48,086 bases of DNA. It comes from Simkaniaceae bacterium. GTDB taxonomy: Bacteria; Chlamydiota; Chlamydiia; Chlamydiales; Simkaniaceae. The stretch covers positions 1 to 48,086 of the forward strand of contig JAGOSM010000008.1 of the NCBI GenBank assembly GCA_018062315.1, written 5' to 3'. The stretch's first letter is position 1, and every line of letters starts with the position of its first letter. The notes under the pieces were generated by a model. The model made no database searches and was not told where the DNA came from. It worked only from the letters and a program-made list of their open reading frames with translations. The position numbers and the translations under genes are program-made. This document shows, piece after piece, positions 25,817-33,177 of this stretch.

Positions 25817-27664
25817 TTAGTGATGGGTCTTAGATTTATGGAGCGAGCTGCGGCAGAAATAAAAGAGGATCACTCCAATGCCTAGGTAAATACCTAGAGA
25901 GACGAGGTTCCCAAAGGTCGCTGGGGCACTGACGGGGATCACGTTCATGACGGTCAGAAGTGCGATAACAACACCCGTACAAGCATCTCCGGCAACGAGC
26001 CCTGATGCAGCTAAGACCCCTCGATTAATCCAAGGGATTTTGCCTTTCATGAGGTAGTTGATGAATCCTCCAAGGGCCATCGCTGTTGAAAGAGAGAGGG
26101 GGAGGTAAAGGCCCATGGCAAAGGGCAGGACAGGGATTTTCATGAGTTTTACGCAAAGGCCAAGAACAATTCCAATGCATACGAGAACGACGGGGAGATT
26201 GCCTTTGATGACACCGGTTGCAATGATGGTCATCAGGGTAGCTTGGGGAGCAGGGAGTTGAGTCGTTCCGAATCCGTACGCTTTATTTAAGAGATAGAGG
26301 GTACTTCCGATCGCTGCACAGGGGAGAATCAGGCCAATCATTTCAGCGACCTGTTGTTTCCATGGAGTAGCGCCAAGGAGGTATCCTGTTTTTAGGTCTT
26401 GGGAGGTTGTCCCTGCAAGGCAGATGGCAATTGAGGCAACGCTGCCCATCATGATTGCAGAAATAAGATAGAAACGTTCTGTCCACCCGAGGCTCACAAA
26501 GATAAGACAGGTGATGAGGAGGGTGGTGAGGGTCATCCCTGAAACGGGGTTGGAGGAGCTTCCTACGAGGCCGACAGTAATTGAAGTTACGGCAGTAAAA
26601 AAGAAGGCAAGGATAGCGAGGAGGAGGATGGTAAAGCCGTTAAAAGGGTGTCCTGGGTAAACCCATAGTGCAATGATGATCCCGAGGGATCCGAAGATGA
26701 GGTAAATAAGGGAAATATCTTTTTCGGTGCGCAGTTTAGAAATATGGGTTGAGAACATCTCTTTAAATGCATCGATGATGGTATGGCGGAGCATCGGGAG
26801 GAGTTGGAAGAGGCTCATGAGACCTCCAATGGCGATCGCGCCAGCTCCGATGTAGCGGACATAATTGGACCAGATGGCATCGGAATCCATTTGGGAAATG
26901 ATGAGTGTTGAGGGGTAGATCGTGACAATCCCTTGGCCAAACTCTCGAATTAAGGGGATGATGACCCACCAACCGAGAGCGCCTCCCGCAAGGGTTACGG
27001 CGGCAATCCGAGGCCCAATGATAAATCCTACTCCTAAAAGAGAGGGGGTGCAATCGATGGAAAAGACAGCCCCTTCATAAAATTTTGCGGTATACGAGAC
27101 CACCTCATTCCATAGAAAGAAGATATTACAACCAATTTTTTCGAGGACACCAATGAGGAGTCCCCAGAGGGCGAGAAGGGCGTGGGGTTGTCTTTCTTCT
27201 CCAGCTTTGAGGATTTCAGCACACGCAGTTCCTTCGGGGAAGGGGAGAGTGCCATGTTCTTTAACGATGATGTAGCGGCGCATGGGGATCATAAACAAAA
27301 TCCCTAAGACCCCTCCTAGGAGGGAGATGGCAAAAATGTCAGGGATTGAGGGGGCCGCGCCGAGGAGAAAGAGGGCTGGGATGGTAAAAATGACCCCCCC
27401 TGCAAGCCCTTCGCCGACGGCAGCCATCGTTTGGACGATGTTATTTTCTAAGATAGAAACTCTTTTAAAGAAAGTGCGTAAGATGGCCATCGAAAAGACA
27501 GCGGCAGGGATAGATGCAGAAATCGTCATTCCGACTCGAAGACCCAAATAGGCATTGCCGATAGCAAAGACAAGGCCTAAAAGAATTCCCAGGATTGTCG
27601 CTCTAATTGAAAATTCTCGGACACGCACCTCTGGTGCAATAAAAGGTTCCATAATTACGTTCAT
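25817..27664 (-). CDS. OPT-family oligopeptide (or metal-chelate) transporter
   Basis: This is a 615-residue, highly hydrophobic protein with about 14-16 membrane segments. The N-terminus (EVRVREFSIRATILGILLGL, then GNAYLGLRVGMTISASIPAAVFSMA) is typical of prokaryotic OPT proteins, and GSSSNPVSGMT (about residue 365) fits the family's conserved interior. Proton-coupled peptide import is the usual role. Some members carry metal chelates. The ATG overlaps the stop of the upstream pseudopilin gene (TAATG), so it is coupled to a secretion gene to which it has no functional link that I know of. A Met at residue 5 is an alternative start. Confidence 0.9.
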   Translation of the reverse strand: MNVIMEPFIAPEVRVREFSIRATILGILLGLVFAIGNAYLGLRVGMTISASIPAAVFSMAILRTFFKRVSILENNIVQTMAAVGEGLAGGVIFTIPALFLLGAAPSIPDIFAISLLGGVLGILFMIPMRRYIIVKEHGTLPFPEGTACAEILKAGEERQPHALLALWGLLIGVLEKIGCNIFFLWNEVVSYTAKFYEGAVFSIDCTPSLLGVGFIIGPRIAAVTLAGGALGWWVIIPLIREFGQGIVTIYPSTLIISQMDSDAIWSNYVRYIGAGAIAIGGLMSLFQLLPMLRHTIIDAFKEMFSTHISKLRTEKDISLIYLIFGSLGIIIALWVYPGHPFNGFTILLLAILAFFFTAVTSITVGLVGSSSNPVSGMTLTTLLITCLIFVSLGWTERFYLISAIMMGSVASIAICLAGTTSQDLKTGYLLGATPWKQQVAEMIGLILPCAAIGSTLYLLNKAYGFGTTQLPAPQATLMTIIATGVIKGNLPVVLVCIGIVLGLCVKLMKIPVLPFAMGLYLPLSLSTAMALGGFINYLMKGKIPWINRGVLAASGLVAGDACTGVVIALLTVMNVIPVSAPATFGNLVSLGIYLGIGVILFYFCRSSLHKSKTHH

Positions 27665-28074
27665 TAACGTATTTGGCTTTTTTCGACAAGAATATTGTAA
27701 GAGGTATATTTGTGTTCGTTGAAATAAATATCAATTCTAACTAAGCGAAGAGTTTCATCTTTATTTTTTTTAGGTCTGATGACATTCCACGTATAGGAGC
27801 GGGTGACTGGGGTTTGTCCGAGGGGGCCGAGATCCATCACAAGGGGGGAGAGGGGGAAGTTTTTTTTGGTCCGTTGTGTTTCCCATGGAGGGGGGGGAGC
27901 TTTTTTAATTTCGAGAAAGGAGAGTTCCGCGAGCCGTTTTTTTTCGAGTTCTTGGAGAGCGGCCACTTCTTTTTGGAAAAAAAAGGCAGGGTGGCGGGCA
28001 AGAGGGAGGGCGATGAGGGCGACAATGGCCACAGCAACGAGGCATTCTATGAGAGAAAGGGATCTTTTTTTCAT
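27664..28074 (-). CDS. Minor pseudopilin with type IV prepilin-like N-terminus
   Basis: This is a 136-residue protein. MKKRSLSLIECLVAVAIVAL has the basic leader, +5 Glu and hydrophobic helix of prepilin-like proteins, with Ser before the cut site instead of Gly. The soluble part is small and basic. It resembles GspH/GspI-type minor pseudopilins. It is the first gene of a leftward operon that continues with the OPT transporter and two further pseudopilin-like genes. The major secretion genes gspD, gspE, gspF and gspG are not in this window. Confidence 0.65.
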   Translation of the reverse strand: MKKRSLSLIECLVAVAIVALIALPLARHPAFFFQKEVAALQELEKKRLAELSFLEIKKAPPPPWETQRTKKNFPLSPLVMDLGPLGQTPVTRSYTWNVIRPKKNKDETLRLVRIDIYFNEHKYTSYNILVEKSQIR

Positions 28075-28133
28075 ATTATCTTGCGTGGGGAATTAGTTAG
28101 CAGTATATTGGAGGTCTACATAAAAAAGAAGAT

Positions 28134-29021
28134 ATGATGGAATTAAAGGGAAGAGTCTATTACTGCGACGCGTTGAAACAAGCGGGGATTGAAGTCAATT
28201 TAGGGGATTATCGAGCCCTTTCTGACGAGGAGCTGTTTGAGGGGTTAAGTGGGCTAGATGTTTCTTTGAATGTAGAAAGCTTTGAATCTCTTGCAGATAC
28301 CTATTCAGATCCTGAGGAAGTGGTAGAGGCTTTAGTCCCAAAAGAGCCTGATCTGATGAAGAGGGCCTTAGTTTATTTGTTAGTTTTTGAGATGTGGCGT
28401 CGTTTTGCCAAAGAGCAGAAGAATCTCTCTATTTTTTGTGATGAGCTGGACTATACCATTGCTCTTTTTTATGAGGAGCAGCTTGGGAATGAGGAGTATT
28501 TACAAGGGCTTTTATCGAAGTTAGAAGGAGTCTTAGAAGGAACTGTGGATGCGAAGGCGGATCCGAAGCAGGCTTTTCGAGCAATCAACCTGTTTTTTAC
28601 CCTGCCGCTAGAGGTATTTCTGTATGATTACATTATTTATCAGCTTGATGAGGGGAGCAGTACGTATGCTTCGGAGTTGATAGATGGGTTTTATCCTTAT
28701 TTAGATGATCCCCGTTGGTTTGATTTACTTAGGGTAAAGATGGCAGGAGATCTCGATATTCTTTATGGTCATTTTCTAGAGAGTTTGATGGATGACCCTG
28801 AGTTTGAGCTTTGCATTGAAACGATTCACTATTTGATAGCGATGGGGGAGCCCCAGGAAGTTGCCAAAGTTGTGGAAGTGGCTTTTTTGCAGATGGAGAC
28901 AGAGGAAGATGTGCAGGAGTTATTCGAGATCTTGAATCACTATTTGCCGAGCTTAAGTAAAGGGGATGCAGCTATTGTCCTCAAGGCATTACCGAAGCAA
29001 TTCCAAGAGTTATTTACTTAA
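28134..29021 (+). CDS. Hypothetical acidic helical protein
   Basis: This is a 295-residue soluble protein, strongly acidic and mainly helical by composition (for example DEGSSTYASELIDGFYPYLD, and EVAFLQMETEEDVQELFEIL). There is no membrane segment, signal peptide or motif I recognise. The spacing of helices is compatible with a HEAT- or TPR-like solenoid. Two adjacent ATGs (28134, 28137) follow AAGAAG. It is transcribed away from the pseudopilin operon, 59 bases apart, so it may be a conserved chlamydial partner of the secretion genes. That is only positional inference. Confidence 0.7.
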   Translation: MMELKGRVYYCDALKQAGIEVNLGDYRALSDEELFEGLSGLDVSLNVESFESLADTYSDPEEVVEALVPKEPDLMKRALVYLLVFEMWRRFAKEQKNLSIFCDELDYTIALFYEEQLGNEEYLQGLLSKLEGVLEGTVDAKADPKQAFRAINLFFTLPLEVFLYDYIIYQLDEGSSTYASELIDGFYPYLDDPRWFDLLRVKMAGDLDILYGHFLESLMDDPEFELCIETIHYLIAMGEPQEVAKVVEVAFLQMETEEDVQELFEILNHYLPSLSKGDAAIVLKALPKQFQELFT

Positions 29022-29064
29022 AACGGAAGGATTTTCCCCCTTCGTCTGAGATCAATACTGTTAC

Positions 29065-29271
29065 TTACGTGCTTATTTCTTCCCGTTTTTCCTCTTTCAC
29101 CTTAGCGATATTCCAATAGGTGAAGGCTGTGGCAGTAGCGGCTAAAGCGATTGCCGAGATATTAAGACCATGGCTGAGAGGTTGATATGGGGCTCCGATG
29201 TGAAACGGTAGGTGATGGGTCCCATTGAGCACTGCAAAAGCAATAAAGGAGATGAGGGCGACAGTCGCCAT
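29065..29271 (-). CDS. Small Inc-like two-helix membrane protein (start uncertain)
   Basis: This is a 68-residue protein with two hydrophobic helices (about 1-17 and 35-53) joined by a loop ending PYQPLSH, and a charged tail KVKEEKREE. The layout matches the proteins at 29337-30023 and 30290-30586. The frame stays open upstream to 29343 without a usual start codon. That extension reads RSVVQNYPKAFAF before the first helix, as expected from the paralogs, so the real start may lie upstream or may have been lost. Two hairpins (29293-29331) lie in the gap to the upstream gene. Inclusion-membrane location is inferred from the bilobed hydrophobic pattern. Confidence 0.45.
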   Translation of the reverse strand: MATVALISFIAFAVLNGTHHLPFHIGAPYQPLSHGLNISAIALAATATAFTYWNIAKVKEEKREEIST

Positions 29272-29292
29272 GAACGCAAAGGCCTTTGGGTA

Positions 29293-29331
29293 GTTCTGAA
29301 CAACAGAACGTGTTGGCCCCCTTACGGGGGG
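29293..29331. repeat. Two adjacent hairpins between Inc-like genes
   Basis: 29293-29298 pairs with 29304-29309 (GTTCTG/CAGAAC, 5-base loop). 29317-29321 pairs with 29326-29330 (CCCCC/GGGGG, 4-base loop). They lie just upstream of the ATG of the 68-residue gene and after the stop of the 228-residue gene. They may terminate, attenuate or process the transcript. Neither is followed by a T run. Confidence 0.5.
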
Positions 29332-29336
29332 ATATA

Positions 29337-30023
29337 TTAGTCGTCATTTGAGGCAGCATCCCCTTCTGTTAATGAGTGAACGGGGGAAATTGTTCTGGAG
29401 GAAGGTGGTGATTCGATACCCAATCTCTGAGAGATCTGATCTATAGTGTTCGAAGGATAGTCGGCTAGAAGGGGAGAGATCTTCTCTATAAAGGATTTAG
29501 CAGCCCTGTTATATCTCTTCTCAAGATCTACATTTGGACGGGATTTTCCCCAGTCGGCTAGTTCATAGTTCAGTGCTTGAGAGAGCTTGGTAAATAGATC
29601 TAGATTGAGATCCTCTCCTTGTTCTAGTTGGTGGGTGATTGCCACTGCGTAGGTATGATAAGATCTAACAGTTTTTTGAAAGTGCTTTTGAGTGGCTTTT
29701 CTGTCTGCTCTTTCTTCACGCTCTTCTTTACTAGGCAAATTAGCTATAAGGATAGCAAGTGCCACGCTTGCAACTGTCATTCCTACAGCAGAAGGAACTG
29801 CCATGGTGGTAATTCTTTGTGCAAAGTGAGATAGGTGTATGGGTGAACCATGCACGAGAGCTAAAGCAAGAAAAACACCAAGGACTACAGTCGTAATCAC
29901 AGCAGTTGTTACTTTTCCTTTATGCTTAGACACTCCCTTTGCAAAGGGAGTGTCTAGGAAGTCCTGGACGTGATCCCCGAGGCGCTCGTGCGAGTGGCTA
30001 GAATTTAAATGAGTCGAATTCAT
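29337..30023 (-). CDS. Inc-like membrane protein with cytosolic C-terminal domain
   Basis: This is a 228-residue protein. A Ser/Thr/His/Asn-rich N-terminus (MNSTHLNSSHSHERLGD), as often seen in type III secreted proteins, leads to a bilobed hydrophobic domain. That domain has helix 1 at about 42-60, the loop HGSPIHLSHFAQ, and helix 2 at about 74-94. A charged helical C-terminal region of 130 residues (KEEREERADRKATQKHF) follows. The pattern is that of chlamydial inclusion-membrane (Inc) proteins. AAAGG lies seven bases before the ATG and a good sigma-70-type promoter further upstream. A 30-bp perfect palindrome overlaps codons for DTPFAKGVS. Host target unknown. Confidence 0.6.
   Translation of the reverse strand: MNSTHLNSSHSHERLGDHVQDFLDTPFAKGVSKHKGKVTTAVITTVVLGVFLALALVHGSPIHLSHFAQRITTMAVPSAVGMTVASVALAILIANLPSKEEREERADRKATQKHFQKTVRSYHTYAVAITHQLEQGEDLNLDLFTKLSQALNYELADWGKSRPNVDLEKRYNRAAKSFIEKISPLLADYPSNTIDQISQRLGIESPPSSRTISPVHSLTEGDAASNDD
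29927..29956. repeat. Perfect 30-bp palindrome inside the Inc-like gene
   Basis: The half-site TAGACACTCCCTTTG (29927-29941) is followed without spacer by its exact complement (29942-29956). It lies inside coding sequence just before the first membrane helix. It could act as an operator, a recombination site or a strong mRNA hairpin. Confidence 0.75.
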
Positions 30024-30067
30024 TTTAAAACCTTTATTTATCGTTAATTATATTATCTTATAACTTA

Positions 30068-30096
30068 ATTATAATAATTTTACTGATTAAATTCAA
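30068..30096 (-). promoter_or_regulatory. Sigma-70-type promoter of the 228-residue Inc-like gene
   Basis: On the minus strand TTGAAT (30096-30091) is separated by 17 bases from a perfect TATAAT (30073-30068). Transcription would start near 30061, giving a leader of about 38 bases with AAAGG before the ATG. The same arrangement occurs before the 30290-30586 gene. Confidence 0.65.
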
Positions 30097-30236
30097 TTAT
30101 TTAATCTAATGGAATTAGTTATTGTGAAAATTTTTATTGGTAATATTCTTATTATTAGATGCATAGGAAGCATTGATCAATAGAGTCTCCCAGGGTCCCC
30201 CCTCGGTGCTCTCGGTGGTTATTTTGTTTCACAGGC

Positions 30237-30266
30237 AAGGGTGGGTGACATAGGTCACCCACCCTT
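30237..30266. terminator. Perfect 13-bp hairpin after the 98-residue Inc-like gene
   Basis: Arms 30237-30249 (AAGGGTGGGTGAC) and 30254-30266 pair perfectly around the loop ATAG. It lies 24 bases beyond the stop of the leftward gene ending at 30290 and before the next promoter, so it fits a terminator. No long T run follows on either strand, which leaves mRNA stabilisation as an alternative. Confidence 0.55.
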
Positions 30267-30289
30267 CTATAATGATTCTACTCCCTTTC

Positions 30290-30586
30290 CTATTTCTTTT
30301 TAGTGGGGGCTGTCTGCTCATCTTCCTTAACAGAGGAAGGGGTTACCTTTTGATCCAGATGCTTTAAGTGCATTATGATCGCAGGGAGTGGTAGTAGCGT
30401 GCCAGCTAGTGCAGAAAATTTAGGAAGGGTTTGGTAAGCGTGAGATAGTGGAATAACATGTGATTGGGCTAGGATTGTAAAAACTGTCAGTGCTATTGCA
30501 CTGACTATAAGGCATATTGCCCTTTTTCCTTGAGGTGTTTGAAAAAAAGCAGTTAATGAGGGAGTCTGTGGTGAAATTTTTTGCAT
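30290..30586 (-). CDS. Small Inc-like two-helix membrane protein
   Basis: This is a 98-residue protein. An N-terminal SPQTPSLTAFFQTPQGK precedes two hydrophobic helices (about 22-40 and 55-70) with the loop SHVIPLSHAYQ. A charged tail ends TAPTKKK. The loop motif and the layout match the proteins at 29065-29271 and 29337-30023. The leader AAAGGTTTAAAATG is almost identical to that of the 228-residue gene. A bilobed hydrophobic domain suggests insertion into the inclusion membrane, but no secretion signal can be proven by reading. It appears to be its own transcription unit, with promoter upstream and hairpin downstream. Confidence 0.6.
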   Translation of the reverse strand: MQKISPQTPSLTAFFQTPQGKRAICLIVSAIALTVFTILAQSHVIPLSHAYQTLPKFSALAGTLLPLPAIIMHLKHLDQKVTPSSVKEDEQTAPTKKK

Positions 30587-30626
30587 TTTAAACCTTTAAT
30601 ATGTAGTTAAATTATATTATACATCT

Positions 30627-30656
30627 ATTATAATCAATTTTATATAATAAATTCAA
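30627..30656 (-). promoter_or_regulatory. Sigma-70-type promoter of the 98-residue Inc-like gene
   Basis: On the minus strand TTGAAT (30656-30651) and TATAAT (30632-30627) are spaced by 18 bases. About 80 bases from here to the ATG align with the promoter and leader of the 228-residue gene, so promoter and gene were duplicated together. Expected leader about 34 bases. Confidence 0.65.
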
Positions 30657-30715
30657 ATTATTTGTTTTATATATAATTATTTCTGCGTAATTAGCTGATT
30701 ATTAAGTGGATATAT

Positions 30716-30820
30716 GCCGAAATAAGAGGGGAATCGGTTACGGTTACGGGGATGGGCAGCAGAAAGAAAAGACTGGAGGGCGCCGCCCCGTAACCGTAAC
30801 CGCTCCCGTATGCGTAACCG
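30716..30820. repeat. TTACGG-type intergenic repeat, copy 2
   Basis: The copy begins with TGCCGAAATAAGAGG, close to the end of copy 1 (25794 onward). CGGTTACGGTTACGGGG (30735-30751) then pairs perfectly with 30786-30802 around a 34-base loop. The right flank read on the minus strand, CGGTTACGCATACGGGAGCG, matches copy 1 with two differences. Confidence 0.65.
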
Positions 30821-30997
30821 ACTCTTTTTCTGAAATCCCTTTTTCTAAAAGTAACAGCCGACAGGAAGAACGATTTAAAGGATATAAAGATATGAATGAT
30901 GGGGGAAAATAGGGAGTTTTTACCACCCGTTCGCAAAAGCTCACTAGAGAACACAAGAGCCCACAGAGGAGAAAAGAAGGTTGGGCTTAAGTGTAAA

Positions 30998-32395
30998 TTA
31001 CTCTTTATTAAGGCGTTGGCGTGAGCTACGGTAGAGGTAGAAGAGGACTACGGGAGAAAGCATGACCACATTACCTAAAGCGATCAGGATCGTATAGTTG
31101 AGCGTGGAGATGTCGAGGTTTGGAGGAGGGAAAAAGCTCACGACTAGGGTGATAAAGCACCCAAAGAGGCCGAGGAGGACCGTGATCCACATCCCAACTC
31201 CCTTGCCAGGAATTCGGTAGCTCGCAGGGCGATCTCCATAAGAATAGTAGAGTTTGATGGCACTCAAAAACATAAGGACATACATCAAGATGTAAAGGTC
31301 TGTGCTTAAGCCGGTTAAAAACCAGTAAAATGCATTCACATTGGGGACGAGGAAAAAGAGGAGGCAAAAAAGGCTGACAAGGATAGCCTGAGCCAGCAGG
31401 ATATTATGAGCTACCCCAAATCGATTTTTACGCATAAAGACGTCTGGTAGAAATCCGTATTCTGCAGCGTGCAGCAGCCCCTTAGCTGGAGAAATAAGCC
31501 AGTTGATAATTCCTCCAATGCTTCCGATCACAATCAAGATAGCCAGGAGTGAGGTTGCCCATTCCATATGGAAGACGCTAAAAAAGTCTTTAAATACCTG
31601 CATCACCCCTGCCACTAAGTTAATTTGATCTGGAGGGAGGATGGAGGCGATGACGAGGGAGCCAAACAGCATGGTAAAGACGAGGAAAAAAGCAGAGTAG
31701 CCCATCGCCTTAGGGAAATTGCGCTGCGGGTCCTTAATGTCATTGACATGCACCCCTGCAAGTTCAATCCCGAGGAAAGCAGCCATAATGGCTGTTAAAG
31801 AGAGCCAATTCGTCCCTGATTGGAAAGAGGGAATGAGGTTGCCCCAGGTAAAGTGGATAGCAGGTTTATTTCCTAGAAAAAGCCATACAGCACCGAGAAG
31901 AATTAGAAGGACCATCGGAATCATCGTCCCGACAAGCCCGCATAAACTATTCACCTTAGCCGTCGTTTCAATTCCAAAAAAACTGATGATCGTAAGGCCC
32001 CAGAAAATCGTTAGCGTCATCCCGATAAGATAGAACTTGCTGGCTGCGAGGGAGGGCTCTATGAGGTAGGCTGCGGTTCCTGCAATGAAGGAGAGGATGG
32101 TCGGATACCACACCATGGTGTTGATCCACTGAAGCCAGATAGCCAGCATCCCTACTTTATCCCCAAAGGCTCGGGTCATCCAATGGTAGACCCCCCCTTT
32201 AGTGGGAAAGGCGGCAGATAGCTCGGCTGCAATCAGGGAGGTGGGGATTAAAAAAACAATGGCTGAAAAGAAAAAAAAGAAAATCAAGGATGATCCAAAG
32301 AGAGCTGCAGCGGGGAGATTTCGGATACTGTCGATTGCGGATACTACAAGGAGAACGAGAAGAAAGAGGCTGATTTTCTTTTTGGGTCGTTTCAT
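30998..32395 (-). CDS. Amino acid permease (APC superfamily, GadC/XasA-like)
   Basis: This is a 465-residue membrane protein with about 12 helices. The first helix region (LVVSAIDSIRNLPAAALFGS), the SAAFPTKGGVYHWMTRAFGD segment and AAFLGIELAGVHVNDIKDPQ (helix 6 and its loop) are characteristic of the glutamate:GABA antiporter branch of APC transporters. It probably exchanges a host amino acid. The substrate is not readable from sequence. Basic residues at the N-terminus (MKRPKKK) suit a cytosolic start. A 35-base gap separates it from the upstream phosphoesterase gene on the same strand. Confidence 0.85.
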   Translation of the reverse strand: MKRPKKKISLFLLVLLVVSAIDSIRNLPAAALFGSSLIFFFFFSAIVFLIPTSLIAAELSAAFPTKGGVYHWMTRAFGDKVGMLAIWLQWINTMVWYPTILSFIAGTAAYLIEPSLAASKFYLIGMTLTIFWGLTIISFFGIETTAKVNSLCGLVGTMIPMVLLILLGAVWLFLGNKPAIHFTWGNLIPSFQSGTNWLSLTAIMAAFLGIELAGVHVNDIKDPQRNFPKAMGYSAFFLVFTMLFGSLVIASILPPDQINLVAGVMQVFKDFFSVFHMEWATSLLAILIVIGSIGGIINWLISPAKGLLHAAEYGFLPDVFMRKNRFGVAHNILLAQAILVSLFCLLFFLVPNVNAFYWFLTGLSTDLYILMYVLMFLSAIKLYYSYGDRPASYRIPGKGVGMWITVLLGLFGCFITLVVSFFPPPNLDISTLNYTILIALGNVVMLSPVVLFYLYRSSRQRLNKE

Positions 32396-32430
32396 GGGAT
32401 AAGAGTAGCAAGGGAGGATATTTTATTCAA

Positions 32431-33177
32431 TCAAAGTTCCATAATTAATAAGGGGGAAAATTTGAGGTAATCACATGCCACTAAATGGTATTTAGTTCCC
32501 CCCTTTTCTCCATATAAATTAAGAGAGGGGTCCATATTATGAAGATGCCCAAAAACAATATGGTCAATTTTATATTTTTCAAAAAGAAGGGAGGCTTCTG
32601 AATCTTGCATTTCCATTCCGATAGGGGGATAATGGGTCATCACAATCCGATGGCTTGCTACAGGATTTAAACTGGCAAGGGAGAGTTTGAGCCTCTCTAC
32701 CTCGCGGGCGTAGATTTTAAGATCGGTTTTTGTCTCGTAATTGAGGGTGTATTCGGGGCTATCCCAAAAACGGGTACCTCCAATCGTCACATGTCTAAAA
32801 TTAAAGGTTGTATTACAAATAAAATGGAGGGAGGGGGGGAGAAGTTGTGAGAGTTTTTGGTTGGAGGGCCACCAATAGTCGTGGTTTCCTTTTAAAAGGA
32901 GTTTAGTTCCTGGAAGGGAATGGAGAAATTCGAGGTCAGGGAGGGCTTCTTTCGGAGTTTTGGCCCATGAAATATCCCCTGGAATCAACACAAGATCTTC
33001 ATTTTTAATGAGAAGGCGCCAGTTTTTTTCTATTTCTTCGACGTGGTTGATCCACCCAAATTTAGACATTTCTTTATTGGGAACGCCAAAGGAGAGGTGG
33101 AGGTCTGCAAGAGCCCAAATTTTACAAGGTAAATCCGCTGGGGAGTTTGGTCCCTGAGGTGACGATGATGATTCCAT
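32431..33177 (-). CDS. Calcineurin-like metallophosphoesterase
   Basis: This is a 248-residue protein from the ATG at 33177. The metallophosphoesterase motifs appear in order: ADLHLSFG (D-x-H, lacking the usual D-x-H-x-G spacing), LIPGDISW (GD), LKGNHDYWW (GNHD), VMTHYPP and FGHLHN (GH-x-H). It is likely a dimetal phosphoesterase of the cytosolic YkuE/YaeI-like group. The substrate is unknown. The frame opens at 33222, but even the shorter start overlaps the end of glgC by 56 bases, and no later start exists before the first motif, so the overlap is real. It is co-oriented with glgC. Confidence 0.85.
   Translation of the reverse strand: MESSSSPQGPNSPADLPCKIWALADLHLSFGVPNKEMSKFGWINHVEEIEKNWRLLIKNEDLVLIPGDISWAKTPKEALPDLEFLHSLPGTKLLLKGNHDYWWPSNQKLSQLLPPSLHFICNTTFNFRHVTIGGTRFWDSPEYTLNYETKTDLKIYAREVERLKLSLASLNPVASHRIVMTHYPPIGMEMQDSEASLLFEKYKIDHIVFGHLHNMDPSLNLYGEKGGTKYHLVACDYLKFSPLLIMEL

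Larger units (their letters stand above)
30587..30997. other. Non-coding stretch with promoter and TTACGG repeat
   Basis: These 411 bases hold the promoter of the 98-residue gene in the AT-rich part (30600-30700), then the TTACGG-type repeat with a 17-bp inverted repeat (30735-30802). The final 170 bases, up to the permease stop at 30998, contain nothing I can assign. The only long open frame here is a translation of the repeat and is not credible. Confidence 0.6.

Noticed and set aside
25751-30820. TTACGG repeats as a CRISPR array
   Set aside because: Units are short and degenerate, partly inverted and without regular spacers. There are no cas genes nearby.
30691-30954. Minus-strand open frame with YAYGSGYGYG-type sequence
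   Set aside because: It is simply a translation of the TTACGG repeat and its flanks. There is no ribosome site and the amino acid pattern is dictated by the repeat.
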